Source: an uncultured Clostridia bacterium (GTDB taxonomy: Bacteria; Bacillota; Clostridia; UBA1381). From it: a stretch of DNA of 55,200 nt. Position 1 is the stretch's first letter. Every line of letters starts with the position of its first letter. Under the pieces are notes generated by a model. It was given only the letters and a program-made list of their open reading frames with translations. It did no database searches and was not told the origin of the DNA. Made by a program: the position numbers and the translations under genes. The stretch is taken from NCBI GenBank assembly GCA_934487205.1, contig CAKSRS010000007.1, positions 1 to 55,200 of the forward strand. The letters are read 5' to 3'. This document shows positions 18,073 to 27,572 of this stretch, piece after piece.

Positions 18073-18089
18073 ATTCTGCACCCTTTCCG

Positions 18090-21000
18090 TTACTCGTTGT
18101 TAGTCGTTCCTGTTCCGCCGGTTATCATTTCACGCGACGCCTCCTCGTTATTCATAAGCGTTTCATAAATAACTTTGCATGCCATAGCGCGTGTTACATT
18201 ACCGTTCGGTTCAAACATGTTATCTCCCATACCGCTGATTACCTTAAGCATATACAGATAGCTTACGGCTTTTTTCGCATATTCGCTGATTTCGTTGTCA
18301 TCAGCGAACTCGTTTTCCGACAATATCTGTTTTGTCTTTAAGTTGCATTTTTCAATCGTGCGGTACAAAATTGCACACATCTGTTCTCTTGTTATAAAGC
18401 TCCCTACACCGAAATGCTCATCGTCCAAACCGCTGATTATCCCCTTTGCATATGCACTTGCAAGGAATTTGTAGTACCATGCACCTGTATCAACATCGGA
18501 AAATTCTGCTTTTGCCTCATCATCGGACAAATTGAACGCATTTGCAATCATTGTCACAAATTCTTCACGTGTAATCGATTTATTGGGTCCGAAGCTTCCG
18601 TCCGCATAACCGGATACTATTTTTTTATCGAACAAATATTTTATGCTTTCAGCTGCCCATGCGGCGTCATTGATATCTGTCAGCGTGTCCGCTCCTGTGG
18701 GCTGCTGATTATCATCAGACGGTGTCGGCGGAGCCGGTGTTGCAGTAACACTCGGACGTGCACCGCCTATGGATGAGCCGCCTCCGCTGCTGCCGCTGCC
18801 GGTGCCGCCTGCGCCATAACCGGATACCGTAATGCTTGCCGTATTACCTGCAATGTTCATATTTCTCATAATTCCTGTTACAGGTTCCTTTACCGTGAAC
18901 GTTCCTGATACGGTCAGGCTTGCATTCCCGTTCGCTACCGGGCTGAAGGTTATATATCCCAGCGTACCTGTAGGTTTCAACGTGGAGTCACTCTTTATTT
19001 CCGACTTAATTCCTATCTTGTTTCCGCTCAATACAACTGCCTGAGCGCCCAAGTCTGCCAATTGTTTATCGAGGACAACGTCACTCGCACCGTTTTTAAG
19101 CGTTACAACTGTTGGTGTATATTCTACCGCAATGTCAATTGCAACAACATTATTTGCTGTTTGTGTATCATTCCCTAAATATAGTTTTACCGTTGATACC
19201 GCACTATTTGTCGATATTCCGTTTTCAATGTACATCTTTTGATCCGGAAGTGTTACCGTACCGGAGCTCGGTGTACTGTCTGTTGAAAAATTCTTACTGT
19301 AAACCGTTGCAGCAACGCCGTGAGATGATTTTGCACCACTTACGGCAATAGAGTAGCCCGAATTGATTGCAAGTGATTCCAAAAATCTTACAATACATGT
19401 CTTTGCATCCGCATTATATTCGCAATAAAGCGGCAGATTGTTTCCCTCTCCGTCTTTAATGGTAACCGTGTTCGGATTAAGCGTATCAGGATCCATGTCA
19501 TAATTAAATGTAATTTTCAAAATCTCGGTATCACCCGGGATTGTCTGCGTATTCATGCCGGAAATTACCGCGCCGCCGATTGTCATTACACTTGTTACTT
19601 CCGGTGTCTTGTATTTGTGAATAGCCAGGTCATCGATATTAAAGCTGCATGGGATTGTTGTGCCTGAAGTAAGGGCATAAAATCCCATCTCTTCAACTTT
19701 TGAATAATCATATATATTGAATGGTCTTTCAAGAGTTGCTCCTATAACCTGTGAATATTCGGGAAAGTCCTCAAGCGGAATTTCAACGTAAACCCAGTTT
19801 CCGTAATCATGAACGTAATCCGCCAATGGCAGCGCTGCCGTTTCCTTGGATTCTATTTGTGTATCACGATCCCAAAACATAGTTGTACTTGTAAAACCAA
19901 AGTATGCTCCCTTTATTGCATCCTCATTCTCCGCATAAATTGAAAATCCTACAAGAGCTCCGGCATCTCTCAAAGATTTAATATCAAATGTGTTATTCGG
20001 TTTAAACGAAACATACTGAGGGAAACTAACATTTTCTTCAAACCCTACCTTAAGCGACTTTCTGCCAGAAATAAAATTCTGATCATCAATTGCAAATGTT
20101 CCTCCGTCTTCTCCTCCTATCAATGCAAAATCACTATTACGCATATCATCAAAAAGAGTCAAATATTTTGTCTTTTCCGGATTAGGTATAAATACTGTGC
20201 GCGCAACGCTGTCATCGGAGCGTTCATTAGCCGCGGTATACGCTCTAACCGTATACTTGTAATAAGTTTCGTATATAAGATCCTTCATCTGCCCATCGGT
20301 ATATTCCGTTTCAGTAATATTTCCCGATACAGCCTTGCCGTTACGGAAAACGGTATAATGATCTGCATTTGATGGACCGTTCCATGTCAAATGAACTGTC
20401 TTGTCTGTCTGTACATCCGCCGTCAGATTGGTAGGCGGCGCAATAATTGATACAAACACATTCGTTAAAAGTGTCCGCGGCGAAATAACTCCATTTCTGT
20501 CCTCAGCAGTTATATAATAATCATAGAACAAATATTTACTCAGATTATCCCTGTCAGTATATGTCAGAACCTGATTTCCTTCTCCATCTACTGCATCTAA
20601 CGTAATAATGGGTTCAAAATCTTTTCCGGCAACTTCCTGCCCTTCGCCATCCTTTGTCTTGCGATAAACATGATATTTTACATAATCACCATAATCCGGT
20701 GCATTCCATGAAAGAATTACACCTGTTTCCTCATCTTCTCCCGGCAGGGAATAGCTTAAATTTTTTGGTCTGCCTACAGATGATGTATGAGCTGTCACCG
20801 GGTCAGTCATCGGCGAAACTCCGCCTAAGTCATCAATTCCGCGTACCATGTATTCATAATCCGCGTTAATATCAAGTCCGGTATCGGTATATGAAACAGT
20901 CTGTGCACCAACCGTTGCAATTGATGAAAACTTTGTTTCGCCCGGTGCTTTGCGCAGGATTTCATAAGCATATACAGGCGTTGATGATGCAAACCATTTT

Positions 21001-22097
21001 AAATCAACAGTCGAAGCGGTTGTATCTGTACACTCAAATCCTGTAGGCTTGTCAATATATACAAAGCGCACATTATCCATAATAAAACTGCTTGCAACAT
21101 TATATATATCAGCATTATAGTCTTTCGAATCATCTGCTACCCACAAAAGCTGTACGCTCTGAAGCATTGAAAAGTCCACGCCGCGACGTGTTTTATATGT
21201 ATAGTTGTTCCACCATCCCTCAGTATCATTTTCATTCGGCGCCGTCAAAAAATCCTTTGCGGGAATACGAACATAAAACCACTTATTTGTATCGCTTGCT
21301 CCGGCAAACTCTGCATAATTTCTTATACGCCGCGCAACAGTATTAAGTTTTTGTGTAATCTGCCCTCCATTTGCGCTACCGTTGCTCGGAGATACAATGT
21401 GATCCGGCTGCACGTTAACAGCATCACTTGCAGTAAAGTACAGATCATCAAAAATATTTTCCGAACCGGCAGGCAGGCATAGCTCGAATACAAAATATCC
21501 GTTATCGGTATATGCCGAAAAATCGTAAGAACTTGCGCTTGTTATTTTTTTAGGGAGCGCGTCCGGGGTCTGTGACCATGGTGTTTCCATTGTTCCCCAT
21601 GCTATGTCCGATTTCACACCTGTGTACATCTTCGTATATATTTCAGGTCCCTCAGTTGCTGTATCATAGGCGAGAACTTTAGGATTAAACGTTACTTGAT
21701 ATGCGCAGTCAAACGTTGGGTCATCAACTCTCTCCGCTCTCCCGCCTACACCGGTTGCTGTTCTTTCAGCAGAGTAAAACCCTGTCCCGTCATACCATGC
21801 AGCACCACCCAGACAGTTCTTCGTGATGAATGTTTGTGACATCATGCCCGTTTTGTCTATATTATGCTTTTGGTGAGCATAAATCTCGTTGAACTGATTC
21901 TGATACTGTTCCACCGTACTATGGCTGTCCAATTCCCACCAAATCGGATAATTTTTGTAAAAATTAAAAACCTCCGTGCTTTCCCTGTCATAGTCTTCCG
22001 CAAATGCATTCTCTACATTTATAATACACATAGACTGAAAAGCAATTGCCGTTGTCAGCACCAGTGTAGCAACTTTCTGAAAAAATTTTCCTTTCAT
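18090..22097 (-). CDS. large SLH scaffold with carbohydrate-binding-like, FnIII, Ig-like and cohesin-like modules
   Basis: A 1335-residue exported protein with no visible catalytic domain. Order: signal peptide (to ~33); CBM-like beta-sandwich (~40-350) ending in Asp-Asn-Val; three FnIII domains (~350-640) with Tyr-x-Val-x-Arg strands; a second CBM-like module (~640-825); a Big_5-type Ig domain (~825-945) with Phe-Asn-Tyr-Asp-Met-Asp-Pro; a beta domain (~945-1095) that loosely resembles cohesin; a Gly/Ser/Pro/Thr linker; and three SLH motifs (~1130-1320). An AGGAGG-like site precedes the start. It probably holds the polysaccharide, and possibly partner enzymes, at the cell surface. The cohesin resemblance is weak and no dockerin is seen in the window. 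Confidence 0.75.
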   Translation of the reverse strand: MKGKFFQKVATLVLTTAIAFQSMCIINVENAFAEDYDRESTEVFNFYKNYPIWWELDSHSTVEQYQNQFNEIYAHQKHNIDKTGMMSQTFITKNCLGGAAWYDGTGFYSAERTATGVGGRAERVDDPTFDCAYQVTFNPKVLAYDTATEGPEIYTKMYTGVKSDIAWGTMETPWSQTPDALPKKITSASSYDFSAYTDNGYFVFELCLPAGSENIFDDLYFTASDAVNVQPDHIVSPSNGSANGGQITQKLNTVARRIRNYAEFAGASDTNKWFYVRIPAKDFLTAPNENDTEGWWNNYTYKTRRGVDFSMLQSVQLLWVADDSKDYNADIYNVASSFIMDNVRFVYIDKPTGFECTDTTASTVDLKWFASSTPVYAYEILRKAPGETKFSSIATVGAQTVSYTDTGLDINADYEYMVRGIDDLGGVSPMTDPVTAHTSSVGRPKNLSYSLPGEDEETGVILSWNAPDYGDYVKYHVYRKTKDGEGQEVAGKDFEPIITLDAVDGEGNQVLTYTDRDNLSKYLFYDYYITAEDRNGVISPRTLLTNVFVSIIAPPTNLTADVQTDKTVHLTWNGPSNADHYTVFRNGKAVSGNITETEYTDGQMKDLIYETYYKYTVRAYTAANERSDDSVARTVFIPNPEKTKYLTLFDDMRNSDFALIGGEDGGTFAIDDQNFISGRKSLKVGFEENVSFPQYVSFKPNNTFDIKSLRDAGALVGFSIYAENEDAIKGAYFGFTSTTMFWDRDTQIESKETAALPLADYVHDYGNWVYVEIPLEDFPEYSQVIGATLERPFNIYDYSKVEEMGFYALTSGTTIPCSFNIDDLAIHKYKTPEVTSVMTIGGAVISGMNTQTIPGDTEILKITFNYDMDPDTLNPNTVTIKDGEGNNLPLYCEYNADAKTCIVRFLESLAINSGYSIAVSGAKSSHGVAATVYSKNFSTDSTPSSGTVTLPDQKMYIENGISTNSAVSTVKLYLGNDTQTANNVVAIDIAVEYTPTVVTLKNGASDVVLDKQLADLGAQAVVLSGNKIGIKSEIKSDSTLKPTGTLGYITFSPVANGNASLTVSGTFTVKEPVTGIMRNMNIAGNTASITVSGYGAGGTGSGSSGGGSSIGGARPSVTATPAPPTPSDDNQQPTGADTLTDINDAAWAAESIKYLFDKKIVSGYADGSFGPNKSITREEFVTMIANAFNLSDDEAKAEFSDVDTGAWYYKFLASAYAKGIISGLDDEHFGVGSFITREQMCAILYRTIEKCNLKTKQILSENEFADDNEISEYAKKAVSYLYMLKVISGMGDNMFEPNGNVTRAMACKVIYETLMNNEEASREMITGGTGTTNNE

Positions 22098-22109
22098 GTT
22101 ATACCTCCG

Positions 22110-25100
22110 TTATTTAAGTGTCCTTTCAACTGCTTTCGGGAACATTGCCTTAATGCCACTCCAAAAATACACAGTTATTCTATCTGTTCCGCCGCAATCC
22201 GCAACGGTACATTCAAATTTATTATCCGAGTCACAATTAACAAGTTGTGAACCCGTAAGGCTACCGTTTTTGTCATACCGGCATGCAATTATTTTTCCTG
22301 ATACTCCCGGCATCAATTCACCTTTAATTACGATGTCACCCGATTTCATATTTTTAATCGGAAACGCATCAGAGTAAAACTCAATATTCCACAGCTTAGC
22401 ATTGACTCTGTTCGTACTGTATGCTCGGTATCCGAATTCGTTTATCGGCATTACCGAGTATTCATTTGTCTCTGCCGATTCTGCAATATCGGTAAACATA
22501 TTCCCAGCAACATTTATATAAAATTCGCCATTTTTAATTATATCGTAATTTTTTATGTCCGAATTTTTTACATTCCATTTAAGTGATGTTTCATTGTTTT
22601 CATACGGTTCAGCTACAGCGTCAGGCGCAATAACATTTTGCACCGATACATTATCCATGTAAATAAATTGCTCCGAGTTGTCATAATCCGCTGCCGCATC
22701 GGTTGGCGCCCATATATATCCGATATACGATAAGCGCCTTAGGTTTATGCCTCTATCCACGCCAGCATATGAATAGTGCCATTTGCTGCCATCTAACTCC
22801 ATAAACTTCGTAAAAGGAACTTTAATCGTCTTAATTGTTCCAACATTATTGTCCGAATAATATTCCGAAAGTTTCACTCCAACAAGGTTTTCGTTCTGCA
22901 AAGCGTTACCCGAATTTCCGCCGTGATTATCATCGGCTATAAAATCGCCGTTTATACAATCCTTTAAATCACCGAGCGTTATATAAATGTCATCTGTGGT
23001 TATGCCCTTTTGCAAGTCACTTATATATACATCGGCAGTTATATACCCCTGTTTGGCACACTCCGATAAATCAACCGTTGTAAGTCCGCCGCTCGCCATG
23101 TTTGTGAACGAAAAACCTTCACCGGCGAAATTTGTATCACACTCCAAAATCTTTTTTGGTCTGAAATAAAACCTTATAACATTGTCATCCCCTGTTGCAT
23201 CGGGGTCAATACTTTTTCTCGGCACTGCATTATCGTTATGCCAAATGTCAAAGCCGGTTTTTAAAGGATCCTTTGGAGAAGCAACAAAGCGTCTTAATAA
23301 ATCCGCGCGAACATTATCGTCATGATTTGTTTCCGCATTTCCTCCATAAGAATCCTTATACAATGTCAAACGGTTGCTCACCGGAGCGCCTTCAGACAGG
23401 CTGACATATGCCTCACTTTTTTCCGATTCCTTATCACCCAGAACAGCACTAACCGTAAATACATCGCCTTTCGCGAACTCTGTTACCTGATAATTATTCA
23501 CCGCTGACGTCCCAATAAGCTTGTTGTTTTTATAAATATTGTAGTAATCCGCGTCAATATTTTTTTCCGTCCATTCAAGCTGCATCTTTTTTCCCGTCAC
23601 CTCAGCATTTAACTCTGTCGGCATCAGGAGAACCCCTGTCCTTTCTGCACTCGGTAAAAAACTTATTTTATTTGTACTTTCGTTCCAAATGTAAGTCACA
23701 ACATCTTTCCGTGATACAAACGGTTCGATAAGCGGTTTCGCATCAATAATCTCCGTACTGTCAAAATATAATCCGTTAATTTCTATATTATATCCGCCGC
23801 TTTCCGGCATTTCATCGCAGTTCACATATATGTCAGTTAAGTTTGGTTCACGCATCCGGACATTTATCAACTTAATATTTTTCCCATATTCAGATCCGCA
23901 TCCTTGCATCCACATCAGTTTTGCCGTCACATTTGCGTGTGATGCATCAAAATCCTTAATCTTCAAAAGTTGTATGGAAGCTTCGCCATATGGATCGATT
24001 CTGTTTTGTATCAGTCCGTGTTTCTTATCAGTGCCGCTTGCCATCTCGAAAGATGTATTGCCTGTTGCATTAACTATACCTACATGTCCTTGAGGATAAA
24101 ATACTGATGATGATGTTCCTATCAGACAGCCGCTAATTTGGGTTGTCGTCGGATAATTTAATGAACTTCCATCAAGAACAAATGCATTATCCACATTATA
24201 TATAAAGCAATTTTGTATGTTCAGTCTGTCAGTTCCGGAAAATACCGAAATGCCGTCATCGGAAATCATACAGGATAGAATTCTTACATTATCTATTAAA
24301 GTATCGTCTGCACCGTAAAGTGCTATATTATAGTTGCCTCTGCTGCGCCCTGCAATTTTTATACCATTTATTTTTGCATTGCATGACGGGCCTATTGACA
24401 TCATATGTCCGCCGCTATTGGTTATTTCGTCCGGGTCATATATAATTCCGTTTCCGCATATTTTTGCATTTGTGCCGGTTACTTTTATCTTGCCTTTTAC
24501 AAGTGCTCCCGGTGCAAGATATAACGTCTGACCGCCCGTCAAAGTGATATTCCCCTCGTGCAATCCCGCTTGCTTGTATATTACATTTTTCCCTGTTGGC
24601 ATATCTTTCGGTCCATCGGCGAAGACGCACAGCACTTTGCCCAAATCATTTCCATACCACTTATCACCGTCCAAACGCAGTATGAAGTCTTGCGGTTTAT
24701 TCATTTTTATACTTATACTTCCGTCCGTATTTCTTGCTGATTCCAGCTCGGCACCGTCTGCGATTACCTCATAGTTTGTATATGATTCCTTAGGTGTTAC
24801 CGTCAACGTTACACCTTCGCCAAAAAATGCAAATTCGCAAAATCTTCGATGCCGTACCGCTTCAGCATTATTCTCTTCATATGTAATACCGGTATCATAC
24901 ACCGTAAGAGTCCTTCTAACATTGCCCTGCTGCACATTTACTGCAAAATCATCGTTTCGCGCAATCACATCAGGATATTTCGGATAAATTTCAATACCGC
25001 TTTTTAAATCGTACGAATTTTCTGTTATTGTTTCTCCAGATGCGTCCGAAAGCCGCACCGTCATATTATCACTATATGCCGATTTTACATCAAATGAAAA

Positions 25101-25340
25101 TTTTCCGTCTTGAGCACTTTTAATTTGATCTGCATAAACCAATCTCCCGGAAGAATCGGTAATACTTATCCCGGCATTTGCCTGTCCAGCATTTGTTTTA
25201 CCGTTAATACTCAGACCGCTGCTGTCCCAAAACATACTGTATTCGGACATTGCCGATGCGTTTACAGAAAGCATTGATGCAGCTATCACTCCCGTAACAA
25301 ATCTTGCAGTAATCTTTTTCATATTTTTTCGCACATCCAT
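22110..25340 (-). CDS. secreted right-handed beta-helix glycosidase-like protein (GH28/GH49-like) with CBM-like module
   Basis: A 1076-residue exported protein, first gene of the long operon. After the signal peptide comes a ~75-residue beta module (Tyr-Ala-Asp-Gln-Ile-Lys-Ser signature). Residues ~100-560 look like a parallel beta-helix: a Leu-Tyr-Leu-Ala-Pro-Gly-Ala entry segment, repeated Ile-x-Gly and Asn-x-Ile turns, and a Ser-Asp-Asp-Gly-Ile motif near 350 that matches part of the acid cluster of GH28 polygalacturonases. The usual second Gly-Asp-Asp and the Gly-His-Gly motifs are not obvious, so GH49 or another beta-helix family is possible. The C-terminal half has an FnIII-like segment, one CBM-like module shared with the neighbours, and a final domain ending Tyr-Phe-Trp-Ser. 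Pectin or another acidic glycan is the likely target. Confidence 0.7.
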   Translation of the reverse strand: MDVRKNMKKITARFVTGVIAASMLSVNASAMSEYSMFWDSSGLSINGKTNAGQANAGISITDSSGRLVYADQIKSAQDGKFSFDVKSAYSDNMTVRLSDASGETITENSYDLKSGIEIYPKYPDVIARNDDFAVNVQQGNVRRTLTVYDTGITYEENNAEAVRHRRFCEFAFFGEGVTLTVTPKESYTNYEVIADGAELESARNTDGSISIKMNKPQDFILRLDGDKWYGNDLGKVLCVFADGPKDMPTGKNVIYKQAGLHEGNITLTGGQTLYLAPGALVKGKIKVTGTNAKICGNGIIYDPDEITNSGGHMMSIGPSCNAKINGIKIAGRSRGNYNIALYGADDTLIDNVRILSCMISDDGISVFSGTDRLNIQNCFIYNVDNAFVLDGSSLNYPTTTQISGCLIGTSSSVFYPQGHVGIVNATGNTSFEMASGTDKKHGLIQNRIDPYGEASIQLLKIKDFDASHANVTAKLMWMQGCGSEYGKNIKLINVRMREPNLTDIYVNCDEMPESGGYNIEINGLYFDSTEIIDAKPLIEPFVSRKDVVTYIWNESTNKISFLPSAERTGVLLMPTELNAEVTGKKMQLEWTEKNIDADYYNIYKNNKLIGTSAVNNYQVTEFAKGDVFTVSAVLGDKESEKSEAYVSLSEGAPVSNRLTLYKDSYGGNAETNHDDNVRADLLRRFVASPKDPLKTGFDIWHNDNAVPRKSIDPDATGDDNVIRFYFRPKKILECDTNFAGEGFSFTNMASGGLTTVDLSECAKQGYITADVYISDLQKGITTDDIYITLGDLKDCINGDFIADDNHGGNSGNALQNENLVGVKLSEYYSDNNVGTIKTIKVPFTKFMELDGSKWHYSYAGVDRGINLRRLSYIGYIWAPTDAAADYDNSEQFIYMDNVSVQNVIAPDAVAEPYENNETSLKWNVKNSDIKNYDIIKNGEFYINVAGNMFTDIAESAETNEYSVMPINEFGYRAYSTNRVNAKLWNIEFYSDAFPIKNMKSGDIVIKGELMPGVSGKIIACRYDKNGSLTGSQLVNCDSDNKFECTVADCGGTDRITVYFWSGIKAMFPKAVERTLK

Positions 25341-25492
25341 GCCAAATCACACCCACTTGTAATTAATAATCTCCATCTTATTGTATAACACGGAAAAAGA
25401 CATGCCTTTTCTGCTTGTTGCCCATGTTGTGCACAAATGTGCAGTTTAAGGCATTTGCAACAAATTTCATACCATTTTTATCTCCTAATTTG

Positions 25493-25521
25493 ATTATAAT
25501 GATATATCACCATAAAATCAA
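25493..25521 (-). promoter_or_regulatory. promoter of the long polysaccharide operon
   Basis: On the minus strand TTGATT (25516-25521) and TATAAT (25493-25498) are 17 bp apart. Transcription would start near 25486 and leave a leader of about 145 nt before the beta-helix gene at 25340. The -35 overlaps the end of the shared 35-bp element, as expected for class II activation by an AraC protein. Confidence 0.75.
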
Positions 25522-25553
25522 TAGATTATTTTGACAAAAAGGTGAGGAATATG
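25519..25553 (-). promoter_or_regulatory. probable AraC-family operator, copy A
   Basis: A 35-bp element that starts CAATAGATT and contains TTGACAAA and GTGAGGAATATG on the plus strand. It matches 30 of 35 positions of a second copy at 29354-29388. In both, the element abuts the -35 of a minus-strand promoter at the same offset. Here the plus-strand ATG is followed after four codons by a stop, so coding constraint does not explain the conservation. A decayed duplicate of the regulator start region is the alternative. Confidence 0.7.
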
Positions 25554-25734
25554 TGCACAAAAACTTAGGTAAATTTTTATTATTTTAGTATAATTTACCA
25601 ACTAAACAATTATATACCAAATAATCCAATATATTAATGTTCTAACCCGTCGTTATATGCTATATAAAATATTACAGAACGTAATAATAGTCAAAACTAT
25701 TGAAGTATTTGGTGTCATCAAGAAATATGTGGTT

Positions 25735-25772
25735 AAAAAAATCTACAATTCAATTAAGGAATTGCAGATTTT
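25735..25772 (-). terminator. rho-independent terminator of the GH2-GH123 unit
   Basis: On the minus strand a 13-position stem with one mismatch (AAATCT.CAATTC against GAATTG.AGATTT, arms 25759-25771 and 25739-25751) is followed by a T-tract. It lies about 65 bp past the stop codon of the GH123-like gene and separates this short unit from the long operon, which has its own promoter at 25493-25521. Nothing else is seen in the rest of the 497-bp gap. Confidence 0.8.
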
Positions 25773-25837
25773 ATACTATTTCATATATTTCACATTTACA
25801 ATCGATGTAAAAGACCGCATACAAAATTAATATTGCA

Positions 25838-27511
25838 CTACTTTATTGCCCTTTCAATCATTTTGTTGATTTTCTTGCGCATTTTGAGTGTAAAACTCTT
25901 ATCTTCTGGAATTTCCCGCAGCGCTATCGGTTTACCGCCGTTTACCTCGGCAAGGATTGATTCAACAGTTTCGCGCCCGTATAAGCTTTCACACAGCTGA
26001 AGTGCGCGCATGTCATCAATGCCCTGACGGAATACTTCCAGACGTATTGAGCTATACACCTCAAATTTTGGTGCAGGATATACCAAGAACGAATCGCCGG
26101 AAACGAATTTCATGCCTGCGTCTGTTACTGCGAACGGATCTATTTTCCGCACGGAACGTGCCGCGTTGTAAAAGTTGAATCCCCAGTGTAAAAAGCCGTC
26201 CGCTTTGCATGCATAAAACTGCGTTCCGCTTATTCTGTTGCGCGAGGAATGCATGCTGAATGCACGCCCCATGCAATTTTTGTCTGAACCGCAATAGTAT
26301 ACCCAATGGGGTTTTAGATTAAATTCAGCAAATTGGGCATCATGAACAACATGAGGTATAGGAATATCCACAAGTCCCTTTTTGTAAAATATTGGTTCTC
26401 TCATTGCGTCTATGACTTTGAATCCGCCCGTATATTTGTGTATAATTTTACTTGCCGATCCATAGCTTTCCAAATGTTTGAGTTCCGGTTCATCAGAAAT
26501 ATGAAAAACCGTCTTGTCCGCAATACCGAGATTTTTGATTTCACGACATAATTCAGGCAAAAACTGCGCGAGGAATTTTTTATACTCATCGCCGGCAGCA
26601 TCTGTATCCCAACCAAACAGTTGCTTTTCACCCGCCTTAATCTTTGGTGCGTGATAAGCGCCCCATTGTGTGAAAAGGTGCGACATTTCAAAATATTCCG
26701 CACCGCACTCGCGGCAAATATCCACCCATTTACGCAATTTATCAAAACCGAAAGAGTAGCCGTCCGGTGTCTCGCATACATCAATCAGCTGAACTGTTGT
26801 GCGCTCCTTGCCCGGATTGGTGTCAAGCGGAGGCGTAAACAACGGTGTGTAAATCATGTTTGTTCCGTATTTGACAGCGGTTTTAATGACATTTTGCACA
26901 GCTGTCCAATACTCTTCAGAAAAAACTTCTATATTATAATAGTCGGCGATACAATCCGTATGTATCCACTGTGTTACGACAATGTTCTGATTCGGGAGCC
27001 GCGCCGGAATTATTTTAATCACGTGTTCTTGTGCAGCAACAGGCACTCGGTTTTCGTCGGTTATTGTCACGACCGCCGTATAGTTTCCGCCTTCAAGATT
27101 TTCCGTGTCGACGCTTACCCAAAGTGTTCCGGTCAGACGCGGCAGAATAGTAAATGTCCTGTCTTTTGTCAACGGGACAAGCATGTCCGGATATAAACCG
27201 GGTTCGTTTTTTATGTAATCGTCCTGTTCTTTCTGCGCCACGCCGGCATACACAGACGGCATATGTTCAATAGTGCTGAGTTTTACGCATGATGAGTCAA
27301 TTTCCACGCCATTATGATATAACTGCGCTGTCGCAAAACAGTCATACGCTTGGTAGCAGTTCTCAGAGTATTCGTCTGCAAAATACGCCACTTCAAATGC
27401 GACAAGCTCACCAATTAATGCAGTCGAGGTTTTGTATGTTTTAAATCTTGTTAAACTGTCGCCATAAAACACCTTTTCAAGCGGTGACAATGTTTTTGTA
27501 ATCAGATGCAT
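25838..27511 (-). CDS. GH123-like glycoside hydrolase (DUF4091 family), cytoplasmic
   Basis: The start at 27511 follows GGAGG by about 7 bases. An upstream extension would overlap the GH2 gene. The product has 557 residues and no signal peptide. The N-terminal ~170 residues form beta-sandwiches, followed by a TIM-barrel-like region. An Asp340-Glu341-Pro motif (context His-Ile-Ser-Asp-Glu) corresponds to the Asp-Glu pair used for substrate-assisted catalysis in GH123 beta-N-acetylgalactosaminidases. Many DUF4091 proteins have unknown activity, so the sugar is uncertain; a 2-acetamido sugar would be unexpected in pectin. It is cotranscribed with the GH2 gene, and the unit ends at the terminator at 25735-25772. 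Confidence 0.75.
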   Translation of the reverse strand: MHLITKTLSPLEKVFYGDSLTRFKTYKTSTALIGELVAFEVAYFADEYSENCYQAYDCFATAQLYHNGVEIDSSCVKLSTIEHMPSVYAGVAQKEQDDYIKNEPGLYPDMLVPLTKDRTFTILPRLTGTLWVSVDTENLEGGNYTAVVTITDENRVPVAAQEHVIKIIPARLPNQNIVVTQWIHTDCIADYYNIEVFSEEYWTAVQNVIKTAVKYGTNMIYTPLFTPPLDTNPGKERTTVQLIDVCETPDGYSFGFDKLRKWVDICRECGAEYFEMSHLFTQWGAYHAPKIKAGEKQLFGWDTDAAGDEYKKFLAQFLPELCREIKNLGIADKTVFHISDEPELKHLESYGSASKIIHKYTGGFKVIDAMREPIFYKKGLVDIPIPHVVHDAQFAEFNLKPHWVYYCGSDKNCMGRAFSMHSSRNRISGTQFYACKADGFLHWGFNFYNAARSVRKIDPFAVTDAGMKFVSGDSFLVYPAPKFEVYSSIRLEVFRQGIDDMRALQLCESLYGRETVESILAEVNGGKPIALREIPEDKSFTLKMRKKINKMIERAIK

Positions 27512-27572
27512 CGTATTTTCCTCCGTAATCCTATCTATCCATTTCGCAGGGTAATTTTTTACAATCGAAATA

